64,000 bases of DNA from Porphyrobacter sp. HT-58-2 (GTDB lineage: Bacteria > Pseudomonadota > Alphaproteobacteria > Sphingomonadales > Sphingomonadaceae): positions 1,302,001-1,366,000 of the forward strand of contig NZ_CP022600.1 of the NCBI RefSeq assembly GCF_002952215.1, read 5' to 3'. Positions 46,469 through 58,453 of this stretch are shown here, in pieces (the first letter of the stretch is position 1; each line of letters starts with the position of its first letter). The notes below the pieces were generated by a model, which was not told the origin of the DNA, did not search any database, and saw only the letters and a program-made list of their open reading frames with translations. Made by a program: the position numbers and the translations under genes.

Positions 46469-48430
46469 ATGGAGCAGCTGCACGCATTGGCACAGGCCTG
46501 CGGGCTGGCGCGCGAATGGAGAAATGTCGAGGGGCGGCAGCAGGTCGTCAGCGATGCGGCGCTGGCGGCGGTGCTGGCGGCTTTGGGCCATGACGTCGCG
46601 GGTGAACGGCAGATCGCTCGCGCGCTGGCTGATGTCGACGCCGAGCGGACGCGCTTGCCGGCGATGCTGGTGGCGGATGCTGGCGGGTTGATCGACCTGC
46701 CCTTCACGCCGATCCGTGCCGAGGCGACCGGTGAGGATGCCGTCACCCGCCCGCTGGTGCTTGACGGCCACCGCCTGATCGCACCGCAAGCGCCGGGCTA
46801 TTACGATCTGGCGCTCGATGGCCGTGCCGTGCGGCTGGCGGTGGCGCCTGCCAAATGCCCCTTGCCCGCAAGAAACAAGGGGCGTCCGTGGGCCGTCGCG
46901 GTGCAGATCCCGGCCCTGCGGGGTGCGCAGGCAGCGCCCTTTGGCGGGTTCGGGGAACTGGCCGATGCCGCGCGTGTCCTGGGCGCGGCAGGGGCCGATG
47001 CGCTGGCGATCAACCCGGTGCACGCGCTGTTTCCGGGACATGGAGTGGGCTACAGTCCCTATTCCCCCTCCAGCCGGTTGTTCCTGAACGGCGCGCTGGC
47101 TGATCCGGTGCTGGCGGGCTTGCCGCCGCTGCCCGAGGCCAACGGGCCTGCGCTCATCGACTGGGCTGCGGCTCTGCCCGCACGGCTGGCGCAGCTGCGT
47201 GCCGTGTTCGCGGGGCTTTCCCCAGAGATGCGTGCCAAGGCCACTGCCACGGATGACGCGATGCTGCGCCGCCATGCCCTGTTCGACGCGCTCGATTGCC
47301 ACTTCCGCGCGGCCAGCGGTGCGCATGGCTGGCGCGACTGGCCCGCCGCCTTCCATGATCCTGCGGGCGAGGCTGCGCGCCGCTTTGCCGCCGAACACCC
47401 GGACGAAGTCGCCTTCCACCTGTTCGTGCAATGGCTCGCCCGGCAGGGGCTTGCCACCGCGCAGGCTGCTGCGAGGCAAGCGGGCATGGGGATCGGGCTG
47501 ATCGGCGATCTGGCCGTGGGCGTCGACCCTTCGGGGAGCGATGTCTGGAGCCTGCGCCACGCAATGCTCGACGGCCTCACCATCGGCGCGCCGCCCGATC
47601 CGCTGGGGCCGCTGGGCCAGAACTGGTCGATCACCGGCTTTTCGCCCCACGGCCTGCGCGCGAGCGGATATGAACCATGGATCGCCATGATCCGCGCCGG
47701 ACTGGCATCGGGCGGGGGGCTGAGGATCGACCATGCCTTCGGCCTCGCGCGGCTGTGGGTCATCCCCGAAGGCGGCGCGACCGGCGATGGGGCCTATCTC
47801 AGTTACCCCTTCGAAGACCTCATCCGCCTTGCCACGCTGGAGGCGCACCGCGCGGGCGCTTTCATCATCGCCGAGGATCTCGGCACCGCGCCCCATGGCT
47901 TCACGCATGCTGTGACGGATCGGCAAATGCTGGGGATGCGCGTGCTGTGGTTCGAACGCGCCGCCGATCACGGCTTCATCGGTGCGCAGGATTACGAAGC
48001 GCTCAGCGTCGCGATGAGCGGCACGCATGACACCGTGACCGTCGCCGGATGGTGGAAGGGGCGCGATCTCGACTGGGCCGAGGAACTGGGCCGCCTGCCC
48101 GAAGGCATGACCCGCGCCGAGGCCGAGGCGATCCGCGACTGGGACAGGGGGCTGCTGTGGTCGACCCTCGATCACACTGCGCCGCGCCCCGCGCCCGATG
48201 ATCCCGCCCCGGTGGTCGATGCCGCGATCGGCCATATCGCCGCTACGCCCAGCGCGCTTGCGCTGGTGTCGCTGGAGGATCTGCTGGGCCTTGAGGAACA
48301 GCCCAATCTGCCCGGCACCATTACCGAACATCCCAACTGGCGGCGCAGGCTGGCTGCCCCGACCGACGCGCTGCTGGGCGATGCGCGGGTGCAGCATCGC
48401 TGCGTCATGCTGGGCCGGTCCGCGCTTTAA
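46469..48430 (+). CDS. malQ: 4-alpha-glucanotransferase
   Basis: 653 aa from ATG 46469; the frame stays open further upstream but homology starts here. GH77: AVQIPALRGAQAAPFGGFGE, HGVGYSPYSPSSRLFLN, nucleophile Asp in LRIDHAFGLARLW, acid/base Glu in FIIAEDLGTAP and third Asp in SGTHDTVTVAGWW. It rearranges maltodextrins left by GlgP/GlgX. The 227-base gap to glgP must hold both promoters. Confidence 0.93.
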   Translation: MEQLHALAQACGLAREWRNVEGRQQVVSDAALAAVLAALGHDVAGERQIARALADVDAERTRLPAMLVADAGGLIDLPFTPIRAEATGEDAVTRPLVLDGHRLIAPQAPGYYDLALDGRAVRLAVAPAKCPLPARNKGRPWAVAVQIPALRGAQAAPFGGFGELADAARVLGAAGADALAINPVHALFPGHGVGYSPYSPSSRLFLNGALADPVLAGLPPLPEANGPALIDWAAALPARLAQLRAVFAGLSPEMRAKATATDDAMLRRHALFDALDCHFRAASGAHGWRDWPAAFHDPAGEAARRFAAEHPDEVAFHLFVQWLARQGLATAQAAARQAGMGIGLIGDLAVGVDPSGSDVWSLRHAMLDGLTIGAPPDPLGPLGQNWSITGFSPHGLRASGYEPWIAMIRAGLASGGGLRIDHAFGLARLWVIPEGGATGDGAYLSYPFEDLIRLATLEAHRAGAFIIAEDLGTAPHGFTHAVTDRQMLGMRVLWFERAADHGFIGAQDYEALSVAMSGTHDTVTVAGWWKGRDLDWAEELGRLPEGMTRAEAEAIRDWDRGLLWSTLDHTAPRPAPDDPAPVVDAAIGHIAATPSALALVSLEDLLGLEEQPNLPGTITEHPNWRRRLAAPTDALLGDARVQHRCVMLGRSAL

Positions 48431-48752
48431 CGGCCTGTTGCAAAAGTATTACACGCGGCACGATTTGTGCGCTGCAATGGCTGCAAACCGCCTTTATCGT
48501 TGACGATTGGCGTCTCACGGGCAAGCTTTGTGCCTGCTGGCACGGCGCAAGGGGGTCGCGTTCAGCGGCCTGCCAACAATTCGAGGACGCGCGCCCGGGT
48601 TCCTGCCCGGCGTAGCATCCCGAAAAGTCGAAGCCACCAGAACCGTGACACGTCACCGGACAGCCGGGCGGCGGGTCGCCGGTTCCATCATGCCATTTAT
48701 CCCGCCGCCTGCCATCACGTAGCGGCACCGCTTGTTTACCGATCAGGGGAAT
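48431..48752. other. Upstream region of TonB receptor; nothing certain
   Basis: 322 bases. It contains several GC-rich short inverted repeats, such as CGCCCGGG...CCCGGCG near 48592-48615, but I could not fit a known riboswitch (cobalamin, SAM, SAH). A long leader with a structured RNA is possible. A TTGCAA...TATTAC stretch at 48439-48454 may be part of a promoter. Confidence 0.3.
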
Positions 48753-51527
<2,775 letters not shown>

Positions 51528-51552
51528 GACAGGTGATCGCGTGACACACCCT

Positions 51553-51594
51553 GGGCGGTGCGGAGAGCAGGCATGGGCCTGCGCCGTGCCGCCC
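51553..51594. terminator. Strong GC hairpin between convergent genes
   Basis: GGGCGGTGCGG pairs with CCGTGCCGCCC, with an inner CAGG/CCTG stem. No U-run follows on either strand, so the stop function is uncertain; position between convergent transcripts supports it. Confidence 0.35.
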
Positions 51595-51659
51595 GTCGGG
51601 TGGGCTCTGCACCCCTTCAGGCCCGGCTGAGATTTCGCCAGACCCCTGGCAGACCCCGC

Positions 51660-52007
51660 TCAGCCCCCCTGTTGCGGGGGTGTTTCATATGAAACATCGC
51701 TCTGCACATGGAGCATGTAATCGACGATCTCCGGCACCGCAGCTTCATCGACCGGCGCCTTGTAGAGCGTGATCATCTTGCCCACGATCGATTCCCACTT
51801 GTCGCGGCTGACCCGCGGCTGTTGCAGTATGGTCGAGGGCGAATGGCAGGCGGTGCAATTGGCGATCACGGCATCGCGCCCCGGCCCATCGGGCAGGTCA
51901 ATCGGATCATCAGGCAGCGTGATGCTGGTGTCGGCGAAGACCACCTCCGCCGGGCGGTCGCAAGCGGCCAGCAGCAGGATGGCAGGCAGGGCAAGCAGGC
52001 TTCTCAT
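51660..52007 (-). CDS. sorB: c-type cytochrome lipoprotein, SorB-like
   Basis: 115 aa. Lipobox LLLAAC with Cys16, then a single heme motif C51-TA-C54-H55 and a likely axial Met (MLHVQSDVSY or KMITLYKAP). It starts inside the SorA gene stop (ATGA). In sulfite dehydrogenases of the SorAB type the small cytochrome takes electrons from the Mo subunit; here it would be lipid-anchored on the periplasmic side. Last gene of the operon. Confidence 0.8.
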   Translation of the reverse strand: MRSLLALPAILLLAACDRPAEVVFADTSITLPDDPIDLPDGPGRDAVIANCTACHSPSTILQQPRVSRDKWESIVGKMITLYKAPVDEAAVPEIVDYMLHVQSDVSYETPPQQGG

Positions 52008-53230
52008 CGCGCCCTCAGAGTGATGCGTTCGATCACGTTGCGGGCATAGCCCGAGGGGTTCCAGGCGAGCTTGTCAGGCTGCACCACGCCGTTGACATTG
52101 CGCGCGCGCACGCCAATTTCCTCAAGATCACCAGATACTTGGGGAATCTCTACGCGCCAGCGGCGGAAGGCATGGGGGCCGTGTTCGTCGGGGCCAAGCT
52201 GGCAGGGGATTGCCCAGCTCCCGTCACCCCCGGCGCCGACCAGATCGACCCGGTCGAGCGCACAGTCTCCGCCGAACGCGATCCCCTCCAGCACGAGTGG
52301 TTGCCCCAACGCCACCACATCGCCTGTCGCATGACTGGTGATGAAAGCACGCGGCGGCATTGTGGTGATTTCGACGGTCGGGAAGTCCTTGTCCCCCGGC
52401 GTGATCGGCTGCGCGGGGATGCGATAGGACTTGGCGACGTAGTAGCTGTCATCCGCGCCGCTCAGCACCTCGATCGTGGCCAGCATCTTGACCCAATAGG
52501 TCGAAAACCACCCCGGCACCACGATCCGCAAGGGAAAGCCGTGGAGCAGCGGCAGCGGCTCGTCATTCATCGCCCAGGCGACCAGCACATCATCGCGCAG
52601 GGCAATATCTATCGGAATGGACTTGATGAACTGCGGTGCGCCGTCGGTCAGCGGCACGTCAAGCCCGGCAAAGCGGACGCGCTTGGCCCACGGCGCGGTG
52701 CCACCCGCCTTGGCCAGTACATCCTTCAGCCGCACCCCGGTCCACTTGGCGCAGCCCATTGCGCCGTTGCCCCACTGGGTGCCGGTGACGCGGGGTTCCG
52801 AAAGGCCGCGCCCGTTGCCCGCGCACTGGTTGATCGCGACGACCGAGACGTGCTCCCCGGCAGCGGCAATCTCGTCCAGAGTCAGCGACACGGCCTGCTT
52901 CACCGCGCCGCCCACCGCCACGCGGTGCTCGCCCGCCTTCACGACTGTCGGCATGTCCCAGTTCCAGCGCACGAACATCCGGTCATTGGGGGTGATCACC
53001 CCCTCACGGAACGCGTCCATCGGCGCTTCGAGCAAGGGCGGACGGATGCGCTGGACAATCATTTCACCCTTGCCGGGAAAGGCGGGGGCGGTGGGTCTGA
53101 GGCTCGGCCCGCCGGGAAGGGCGAGGTCGATCATGCCGCTCTGCGCCACCTTCGCGAGGGCAGGCGCCGCCAGCGCCGCGCTGCCTGCCCCGGCAATCAG
53201 CGCACGGCGGGAGAGCTTGCGTTCATTCAT
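52004..53230 (-). CDS. sorA: Molybdenum sulfite dehydrogenase, SorA-like
   Basis: 408 aa. The twin-arginine signal is KLSRRALIAGAGSAALAAPA. Sulfite-oxidase fold: VRWNWDMPTVV, the Mo-ligating Cys136 in VAINQCAGNGRG, WTGVRLKDVLAKAG, LPLLHGFPLRIVVPGW and a C-terminal dimerisation domain. It oxidises sulfite to sulfate in the periplasm and passes electrons to the SorB-like cytochrome. It overlaps both neighbours by 4 bases. Position in an operon with a YeiH exporter and FMN reductase supports a role in sulfite detoxification from organosulfonate breakdown. Confidence 0.87.
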   Translation of the reverse strand: MNERKLSRRALIAGAGSAALAAPALAKVAQSGMIDLALPGGPSLRPTAPAFPGKGEMIVQRIRPPLLEAPMDAFREGVITPNDRMFVRWNWDMPTVVKAGEHRVAVGGAVKQAVSLTLDEIAAAGEHVSVVAINQCAGNGRGLSEPRVTGTQWGNGAMGCAKWTGVRLKDVLAKAGGTAPWAKRVRFAGLDVPLTDGAPQFIKSIPIDIALRDDVLVAWAMNDEPLPLLHGFPLRIVVPGWFSTYWVKMLATIEVLSGADDSYYVAKSYRIPAQPITPGDKDFPTVEITTMPPRAFITSHATGDVVALGQPLVLEGIAFGGDCALDRVDLVGAGGDGSWAIPCQLGPDEHGPHAFRRWRVEIPQVSGDLEEIGVRARNVNGVVQPDKLAWNPSGYARNVIERITLRAR

Positions 53231-53838
53231 GCGGTCGCCCCTTCAAGCCGCGCGATCAGCGCGCCGATGTCTGCCACGGCAAGGCCATGCGCCGCGATCA
53301 GATCGCCAATATCGTCGATCCGCGCCATCTCGCCATCGTCGCGCATGATCGAACAGATCACCGCTGCATCGCCCGCGCCCGCCATCCGGGCAAGGTCGAT
53401 CGAGGCCTCGCAGGCCGAGGGGCGAGCCAGCACGCCGCCCGCTTGCGCGATCAGCGGGAAGACATGGCCGGGTGAGTGGATGTCGGCGTTGCTCGCCCCG
53501 TCGGCCATCGCCACCTGCACCGTATGCGCGCGGTCGGCCGCCGAAATGCCGGTCGAGACACCGTGTGCCGCCTCGATCGAGCGGGCAAAGGGGCGTCCGG
53601 TCTGGCGCGCGGTGCCGGGATTGACGAGGCTCAGGCCGAGTTGCGCGGCACGTTCGGGCGTCACGGCCAGACAGATCAGGCCGCGGCCATGCGTCGCCAT
53701 GAAGTTGATCACCTCGGGCGTGACGTGCCGCGCGGCGCACATCAGGTCGATATCCCCGCCGCGCAGCCGGTCGCCGGCGATCACGACGATCCGTCCTGCG
53801 GCAATCGCCTCCAGCGCAGCCTCCAGTGGGCGTTCCAT
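53227..53838 (-). CDS. RibB-like protein with lost catalytic residues
   Basis: 203 aa from the ATG that overlaps the FMN reductase stop (TGATG); a GTG three bases earlier is possible. The fold of 3,4-dihydroxy-2-butanone 4-phosphate synthase is clear: INFMATHGRGLICLAV, TGISAADRAHTVQVAMADG and SPGHVFPLIAQAGGVL. But the catalytic loop DRENEGD is replaced by DRLRGGD (both Glu lost), GHTEA is SACEA (His lost), and the later CEL/CEI Glu is Ser. The enzyme is probably inactive in riboflavin synthesis; it may bind a related sugar phosphate or have a new reaction. Confidence 0.8.
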   Translation of the reverse strand: MERPLEAALEAIAAGRIVVIAGDRLRGGDIDLMCAARHVTPEVINFMATHGRGLICLAVTPERAAQLGLSLVNPGTARQTGRPFARSIEAAHGVSTGISAADRAHTVQVAMADGASNADIHSPGHVFPLIAQAGGVLARPSACEASIDLARMAGAGDAAVICSIMRDDGEMARIDDIGDLIAAHGLAVADIGALIARLEGATA

Positions 53839-54410
53839 CACGCCAGGCCCCTCCCGGCGGCAAAGCTCTTCGCGCCCAGCACCACCTGCCTGCCGACCAG
53901 TTCCAGCTGCCCGCGCGCGCGCTCGTCAAGGCATTCGCCATCGGGCGAGAACAGCCCGCGATAGGTGCGGATCGTCGCGCCCATCGGGGTCGGCCAGCCG
54001 CGCAGGGCATGGGTGATCGCGCGCATGGTGAGGAGCGTGCTCATCGAGGCCTGATCGCCGAATGCCGTGGCGATGAGGCCCACCGCACGGCCATCGAGAT
54101 AGGGGCGTTCATCGCGCGCCAGGTCCTCAAGGTAATCGAGCGCGTTCTTGACCACGCCCGAAATCGTTCCGTGATACCCCGGCGCGGCCACCAGCAGGCC
54201 ATCGGCCTCGCGCACCGCCGCGACCATCTCGGCCCCTTGCGAGGGATCGTGCTGCGGCCCGAGATAGTGCGGCAGGGCGGTGAGATATTCCCCGCCGAAC
54301 ACTGTCACCTCGGCCCCTGCGTCCGCCGCGACCTGCGCCGCCAGCCGGAGCGCCTGTTCCGTCGAGGAGCCGGGGTTGACCGTGCCACCGAGGGCTACAA
54401 TTCGGGTCAT
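53838..54410 (-). CDS. NAD(P)H-dependent FMN reductase
   Basis: 190 aa from ATG 54410, overlapping the glpD stop (ATGA). Flavodoxin-like fold: ALGGTVNPGSSTEQALRLAA phosphate loop, LLVAAPGYHGTISGVVKNAL and LDYLEDL. This is the SsuE type of NADPH-dependent FMN reductase, which supplies reduced FMN to two-component monooxygenases such as alkanesulfonate monooxygenase. Its presence beside sulfite oxidation genes fits an oxidative desulfonation route; the monooxygenase itself is not in the window. Confidence 0.85.
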   Translation of the reverse strand: MTRIVALGGTVNPGSSTEQALRLAAQVAADAGAEVTVFGGEYLTALPHYLGPQHDPSQGAEMVAAVREADGLLVAAPGYHGTISGVVKNALDYLEDLARDERPYLDGRAVGLIATAFGDQASMSTLLTMRAITHALRGWPTPMGATIRTYRGLFSPDGECLDERARGQLELVGRQVVLGAKSFAAGRGLA

Positions 54411-55909
54411 GCGGAGATTGTCCTTTCGGTCAGCCATGCGGCAAGGCGCGCGGTCTGTTCGGGGGTGAAATGGAGGCCAAGCTTGGTGCGCCGCCACAGG
54501 ATGTCATCGGCGGTGCGCGCCCATTCTCGGGTCACGAGATATTCGGCTTCGGCAGCGGTCAGCCCGTGGCCGAAATCCTCGCCCAGATCGGCGGCGCTGG
54601 TCGCATCGCCAAGGAAATCGGTGGCGAGCGTGCCGTACAGCCGGGTCAGGCGCCGGGCCTGCGCCTCGCCGATGAACGGGTAACGCCGCGCCAGAGAGCG
54701 GGCGAGGGCGGGGGCATCGAAGCGCCCGAAATTGCCGCCGGGAAGGTTGGCAGAGCCGGTCCAGTCCGCACCCTTCAGCACCGGCAGGAACGGCACCAGC
54801 CGCGCGATCGCTTCGGCGGCGAGTTCGCGGTAGGTGGTGATCTTGCCGCCGAACACCGACAGCAGCGGTGCCTTACCCGCCTCGTCGTCGACCTCGAAGC
54901 GATAGCCGCGCGTCGCCGCCTCGGGCCGGCCAGAGCCATCATCGACCAGTGGGCGCACGCCGGAATATGTCCACACCACGTCCGCAGGGGTGACAGGCGT
55001 GCGGAAATATTCCGAAGCCCCCTCGCACAGATAGGCGATTTCCTCAGGGGACGCGCGCACTTCATCAAGGCTCCCGTCATGATCGACATCGGTGGTGCCA
55101 ATCAGAGTGAAGTCCTGTTCATAGGGGATCGCAAAGAAGATGCGCCCGTCAGGGAGCTGGAAGAAATAGGCGTAATCGTGGTCGAACAGCTTGCGGACAA
55201 CGATATGCGACCCGCGCACCAGTCGCATCCTTTGCGACGAAGGCTCGCCCGCCCGGCCCAGCAGATCGAGCACGCGCGGCCCAGCGGCATTGACCACGGC
55301 GCGCGCGGTGAAGCTTTCGCCCCCCGCCTCGATCCGCCAAAAGCCGCCCTCGCGCACCAGCGCCGTCACCTCGCAGCGGGTGCGCACTTCGGCGCCCTTG
55401 TCTGCGGCGTCGCGGGCGTTGAGCACCACCAGCCGCGCATCATCCACCCAGCCATCGGAATAGGCAAAGGCGCTGGTGTAGTCGTCCTTCAGCGCCTCGC
55501 CCGCCGGGTGACTGCCCAGCCGGATGCTTCGGGTTGCAGGCAGGTATCTGCGCCCGCCGATATGATCGTAGAGAAACAGCCCCAGCCGCACGAGCCAGCG
55601 CGGGCGCAGACCGGGGCGGTGGGGCAGGATGAAGCGCAGCGGCCAGATGATGTGCGGCGCAATGCCCCACAGCACCTCGCGCTCGGTCAGGGCCTCGCGC
55701 ACCAGAGAGAACTCGTAATGTTCGAGGTAGCGCAGCCCGCCGTGGATCAGCTTGGTAGAGTTTGACGAGGTGCCTTCCGCCAGATCGCCGCGTTCGAGCA
55801 GCAGGACTTTCGCGCCGCGTCCGGCGGCATCGCGTGCGATTCCGGCGCCATTGACGCCGCCGCCGATCACCGCAAGATCATAGGCCGCGCCGCTCACAGC
55901 GCCCACCAT
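54407..55909 (-). CDS. glpD: Glycerol-3-phosphate dehydrogenase (FAD)
   Basis: 500 aa from ATG 55909, overlapping the exporter gene by 16 bases. FAD site DLAVIGGGVNGAGIARDAAG, GTSSNSTKLIHGGLRYLEHY, active-site segment DHDYAYFFQLPDGRIFFAIP, and VFGGKITTYRELAAEA near the C-terminal domain. Oxidises glycerol 3-phosphate to DHAP at the membrane. In this operon it may serve the glycerol set free from sulfoquinovosyl glycerol. No glpK is in the window. Confidence 0.93.
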   Translation of the reverse strand: MVGAVSGAAYDLAVIGGGVNGAGIARDAAGRGAKVLLLERGDLAEGTSSNSTKLIHGGLRYLEHYEFSLVREALTEREVLWGIAPHIIWPLRFILPHRPGLRPRWLVRLGLFLYDHIGGRRYLPATRSIRLGSHPAGEALKDDYTSAFAYSDGWVDDARLVVLNARDAADKGAEVRTRCEVTALVREGGFWRIEAGGESFTARAVVNAAGPRVLDLLGRAGEPSSQRMRLVRGSHIVVRKLFDHDYAYFFQLPDGRIFFAIPYEQDFTLIGTTDVDHDGSLDEVRASPEEIAYLCEGASEYFRTPVTPADVVWTYSGVRPLVDDGSGRPEAATRGYRFEVDDEAGKAPLLSVFGGKITTYRELAAEAIARLVPFLPVLKGADWTGSANLPGGNFGRFDAPALARSLARRYPFIGEAQARRLTRLYGTLATDFLGDATSAADLGEDFGHGLTAAEAEYLVTREWARTADDILWRRTKLGLHFTPEQTARLAAWLTERTISA

Positions 55910-56985
55910 GCAAAACCAAGCGCGACCGTGAGCGAGGCGATGGTCGCCGCCAGCACCGGCATGACCGCGCGCCAGCCGAGATCCAGCAGCAGATCGGTAC
56001 GGGTGCGCATCGCGGTGGCGGTGACGGCAAGCAGCAGCAGCGTCTTGGAGGCGGTCAGCGCATGGGCCGCCAGCGCCGGGGGCAGGGTGACCAGCGAGTT
56101 CACGCCCACCAGCGCCAGGAAGGCGAGGATGAAGCCCGGCAGCACCGGGATGCGCGGCTGGCCGACTCTTGCGGCCAGCGGCTGGGCGCGGGCGATCCAC
56201 AGGGCGGCCAGCGCCACCAGCGGGGCGAGCAGGGCGACGCGGGTGAGCTTGACCACGGTCGCCTGAGCGCCGGCTGGATCCGATACGGCAAAGCCTGCGC
56301 CGATGGCCTGCGCCACGTCATGGATCGCTGCCCCGGTCAGGAACCCGGCCTGCGCGTCGTTGAATTTCAGCGCCCCTGCCAGCATCGGATAGGTGACCAG
56401 CGCAATGGCGCTGGCAGCGGCAAGGATCACCAGCGTCAGGGTGAATTGCGCCTGATCCACCCGTTCGCGCCCGATCACGCCGTAAAGTGCCAGTGCCGCC
56501 GATGCGCCGCAGATCGCGGTGGCGCCGCCGCCGAGCAGGCCGACAGCAGGGCTTTGCCCCGTGGCCCGCGCGGCGAGCATTGCGGCGATGATCGCGGCAG
56601 CCATCACGAGTGCAAGGCCCGCAAACGGCACGAGGCCCATCTCGGCCACCTGCATCGCGGTGACCTGACAGCCGAGCAGCACGATCCCGGCGCGCAGGCC
56701 ATGGCGCGAAATCCAGTCGAGCCCGTCATGGGTGCGCGCATCGCCCGCCGCGAAATTGAGCGCAAGGCCAAGCAGGAGGCCCGCAAGGATCACCGGCACA
56801 CCGTAATTCTGCGACAGCCACGCCGCCGCGGCGCTGGCGATGGCGGCAATGGCAAGCCCCGGCACAAAGCGCGACAGTGGCTTTCGCGCAGGTGGCGCGG
56901 CAGCCGGTGCAGTGTCGGCGAGCATCATCTCGCCGAACAGATCGCCGGCGTAAGCATCGAAATCAGGGCGACGCTCGCGCCTCAT
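55894..56985 (-). CDS. YeiH-family putative sulfate/anion exporter
   Basis: 363 aa. About ten membrane helices, including ILAGLLLGLALNFAAGD, GIVLLGCQVTAMQ and LLGGGATAICGASAALALYG. The conserved GAAIHDVAQAIGAGF segment is typical of the YeiH/UPF0324 family, several members of which are linked to sulfonate or taurine degradation genes. First gene of the six-gene operon; the next genes overlap in turn. Confidence 0.85.
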   Translation of the reverse strand: MRRERRPDFDAYAGDLFGEMMLADTAPAAAPPARKPLSRFVPGLAIAAIASAAAAWLSQNYGVPVILAGLLLGLALNFAAGDARTHDGLDWISRHGLRAGIVLLGCQVTAMQVAEMGLVPFAGLALVMAAAIIAAMLAARATGQSPAVGLLGGGATAICGASAALALYGVIGRERVDQAQFTLTLVILAAASAIALVTYPMLAGALKFNDAQAGFLTGAAIHDVAQAIGAGFAVSDPAGAQATVVKLTRVALLAPLVALAALWIARAQPLAARVGQPRIPVLPGFILAFLALVGVNSLVTLPPALAAHALTASKTLLLLAVTATAMRTRTDLLLDLGWRAVMPVLAATIASLTVALGFAWWAL

Positions 56986-57070
56986 GGGTGGCTGTATCCA
57001 GACTGTTTCTGTCTCACGGTGTCACAAAGCCTATCCCCCAGCCCGGCGCAATGCAACCGCTGCTGTCCGC

Positions 57071-58342
57071 TCATGCCAGTCCCGTGGCCGGTTCAGCCGG
57101 ACGGCGAATGTCGGGCAGCAGCCAGTGGAACCACGCCAGCGCCACCAGATAGGACGATGCGGCAAACAGGAAAAGCGGAACGAAGCCCAATCCGGCATCC
57201 AGCACCCGCCCGGCAATCAAGCTGATCGCCACCCCGCCCATATTGCCCATGAACGCTCCGAAGGCGGTCACCCGACCGACCTTGGCGCCCGGAACAACAT
57301 CGGTGATGGTCGAAAACAGCGAGAGCGAAAAGCCCTGATGCCCGGCCATCACCACCCCGATCATGACGGCCACCGGCCAGAAGGAATTGAGCTCCATCAC
57401 CAGCGGCAGCGGCGCGACCAGCAGGGCCGATGCGAGCATCACGCCCTTTCTCACCCGGTTGGGGGTCAGCCCGCGTTCCAGCAACCGGGTCGAAACCCAG
57501 CCGGCCAGCAGCGCGCCAAGGCCCGATCCGGCAAAGGCAATCGCCAGCGGCACCGCCAGTTCCAGCGTCGAGAGGCCGAATTCCTTGCGATAGTAATCGG
57601 CCAGCCAGAAATTGATGAACCACCAGGTCATGTCGGACAGTGCCTTGGCGCCGACAATCGCCCAGGTCTGGCGGTTCATGAGGATCGCGCCGTAACGCGC
57701 GCTCTCGCCGCCGGCGTCGGCGCTGCTCGCCAGCGTGCGCTCACGCAACTGGGCGACCCCGCGGGCCAGCCACATCCACGCCAGCAGCGACACGAAACCG
57801 CCGATCCCGCCTGCCACCAGCGCCCCGCGCCAGCCCACCGCCAGCGCCAACGCCGGGATGACAAAGGGCATCGCAATCGTCCCCGCGCCCGCCAGCATCG
57901 TCGCAAAGCCAAAGGCAAAGCTGCGTTTGTCGGGTGGAAACAGGCTCGCCACGGTCTTGATGGTGAGCGGCGTCTGCACTGCCTCGGTCACGCCAAGGCC
58001 GACGCGTGCGGCGACGACCTGTGCGGTGCTGATCGCCCACCCGTGAGCCATCGCGGCAAGGCTCCATGCAGACGCGCCGACCTGCATCGAACGGTTGACC
58101 CCCAGCCTGTCTACCAGCCAGCCGGTGAACAGGAAGGCAAAGGCGGCAGAAAACTGGGTGACGGCGGCAAGATCGCCGAAGTCGCTGTCGCTCCAGCCGA
58201 AATCGGCCATCATGTCGGGCTTGAGAATGGCGATGATCGGGCGGTCCATCGCGTTGAATACGCCCGCGATGCACAGCACCGTGAACAGCGACCAGCGCAG
58301 CCGGGCAGAAATGGGCGAGGGGGCAGGGGCGGCAGCAGCCAT
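57071..58342 (-). CDS. MFS transporter
   Basis: 423 aa from ATG 58342 (AGGAA upstream); a GTG three bases earlier is an alternative. Twelve membrane helices; the N-terminal half has GVFNAMDRPIIAILKPDMMA and GWLVDRLGVNRSMQ, the loop-2 motif of the family. General type of the sphingolipid/hexuronate-like MFS group in sphingomonads (Spinster-like). Between the TonB receptor and the exporter operon on the same strand, probably for the solute taken in by that receptor. Confidence 0.88.
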   Translation of the reverse strand: MAAAAPAPSPISARLRWSLFTVLCIAGVFNAMDRPIIAILKPDMMADFGWSDSDFGDLAAVTQFSAAFAFLFTGWLVDRLGVNRSMQVGASAWSLAAMAHGWAISTAQVVAARVGLGVTEAVQTPLTIKTVASLFPPDKRSFAFGFATMLAGAGTIAMPFVIPALALAVGWRGALVAGGIGGFVSLLAWMWLARGVAQLRERTLASSADAGGESARYGAILMNRQTWAIVGAKALSDMTWWFINFWLADYYRKEFGLSTLELAVPLAIAFAGSGLGALLAGWVSTRLLERGLTPNRVRKGVMLASALLVAPLPLVMELNSFWPVAVMIGVVMAGHQGFSLSLFSTITDVVPGAKVGRVTAFGAFMGNMGGVAISLIAGRVLDAGLGFVPLFLFAASSYLVALAWFHWLLPDIRRPAEPATGLA

Positions 58343-58393
58343 CACGGGTTCCTAACGGGCGCGGCAGGGGAAGGGCAAGCGGCAGCATTGATG

Positions 58394-58426
58394 CAAAAAG
58401 GGCCGCCGGATCGCTCCGGCGGCCCC
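58394..58426 (-). terminator. Rho-independent terminator after TonB receptor
   Basis: On the minus strand GGGCCGCCGGA pairs with TCCGGCGGCCC around a 4-base loop and is followed by TTTTT. It ends the receptor message before the MFS gene, so the latter is expressed by readthrough or from its own promoter. Confidence 0.85.
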
Positions 58427-58453
58427 TTTGCTGTGTTCAGGGCCGGGCGCCGA

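Noticed and set aside
48431..48752. Possible cobalamin or SAM-type riboswitch before the TonB receptor
   Set aside because: Several hairpins are present, but the conserved boxes of these riboswitches could not be found by eye.
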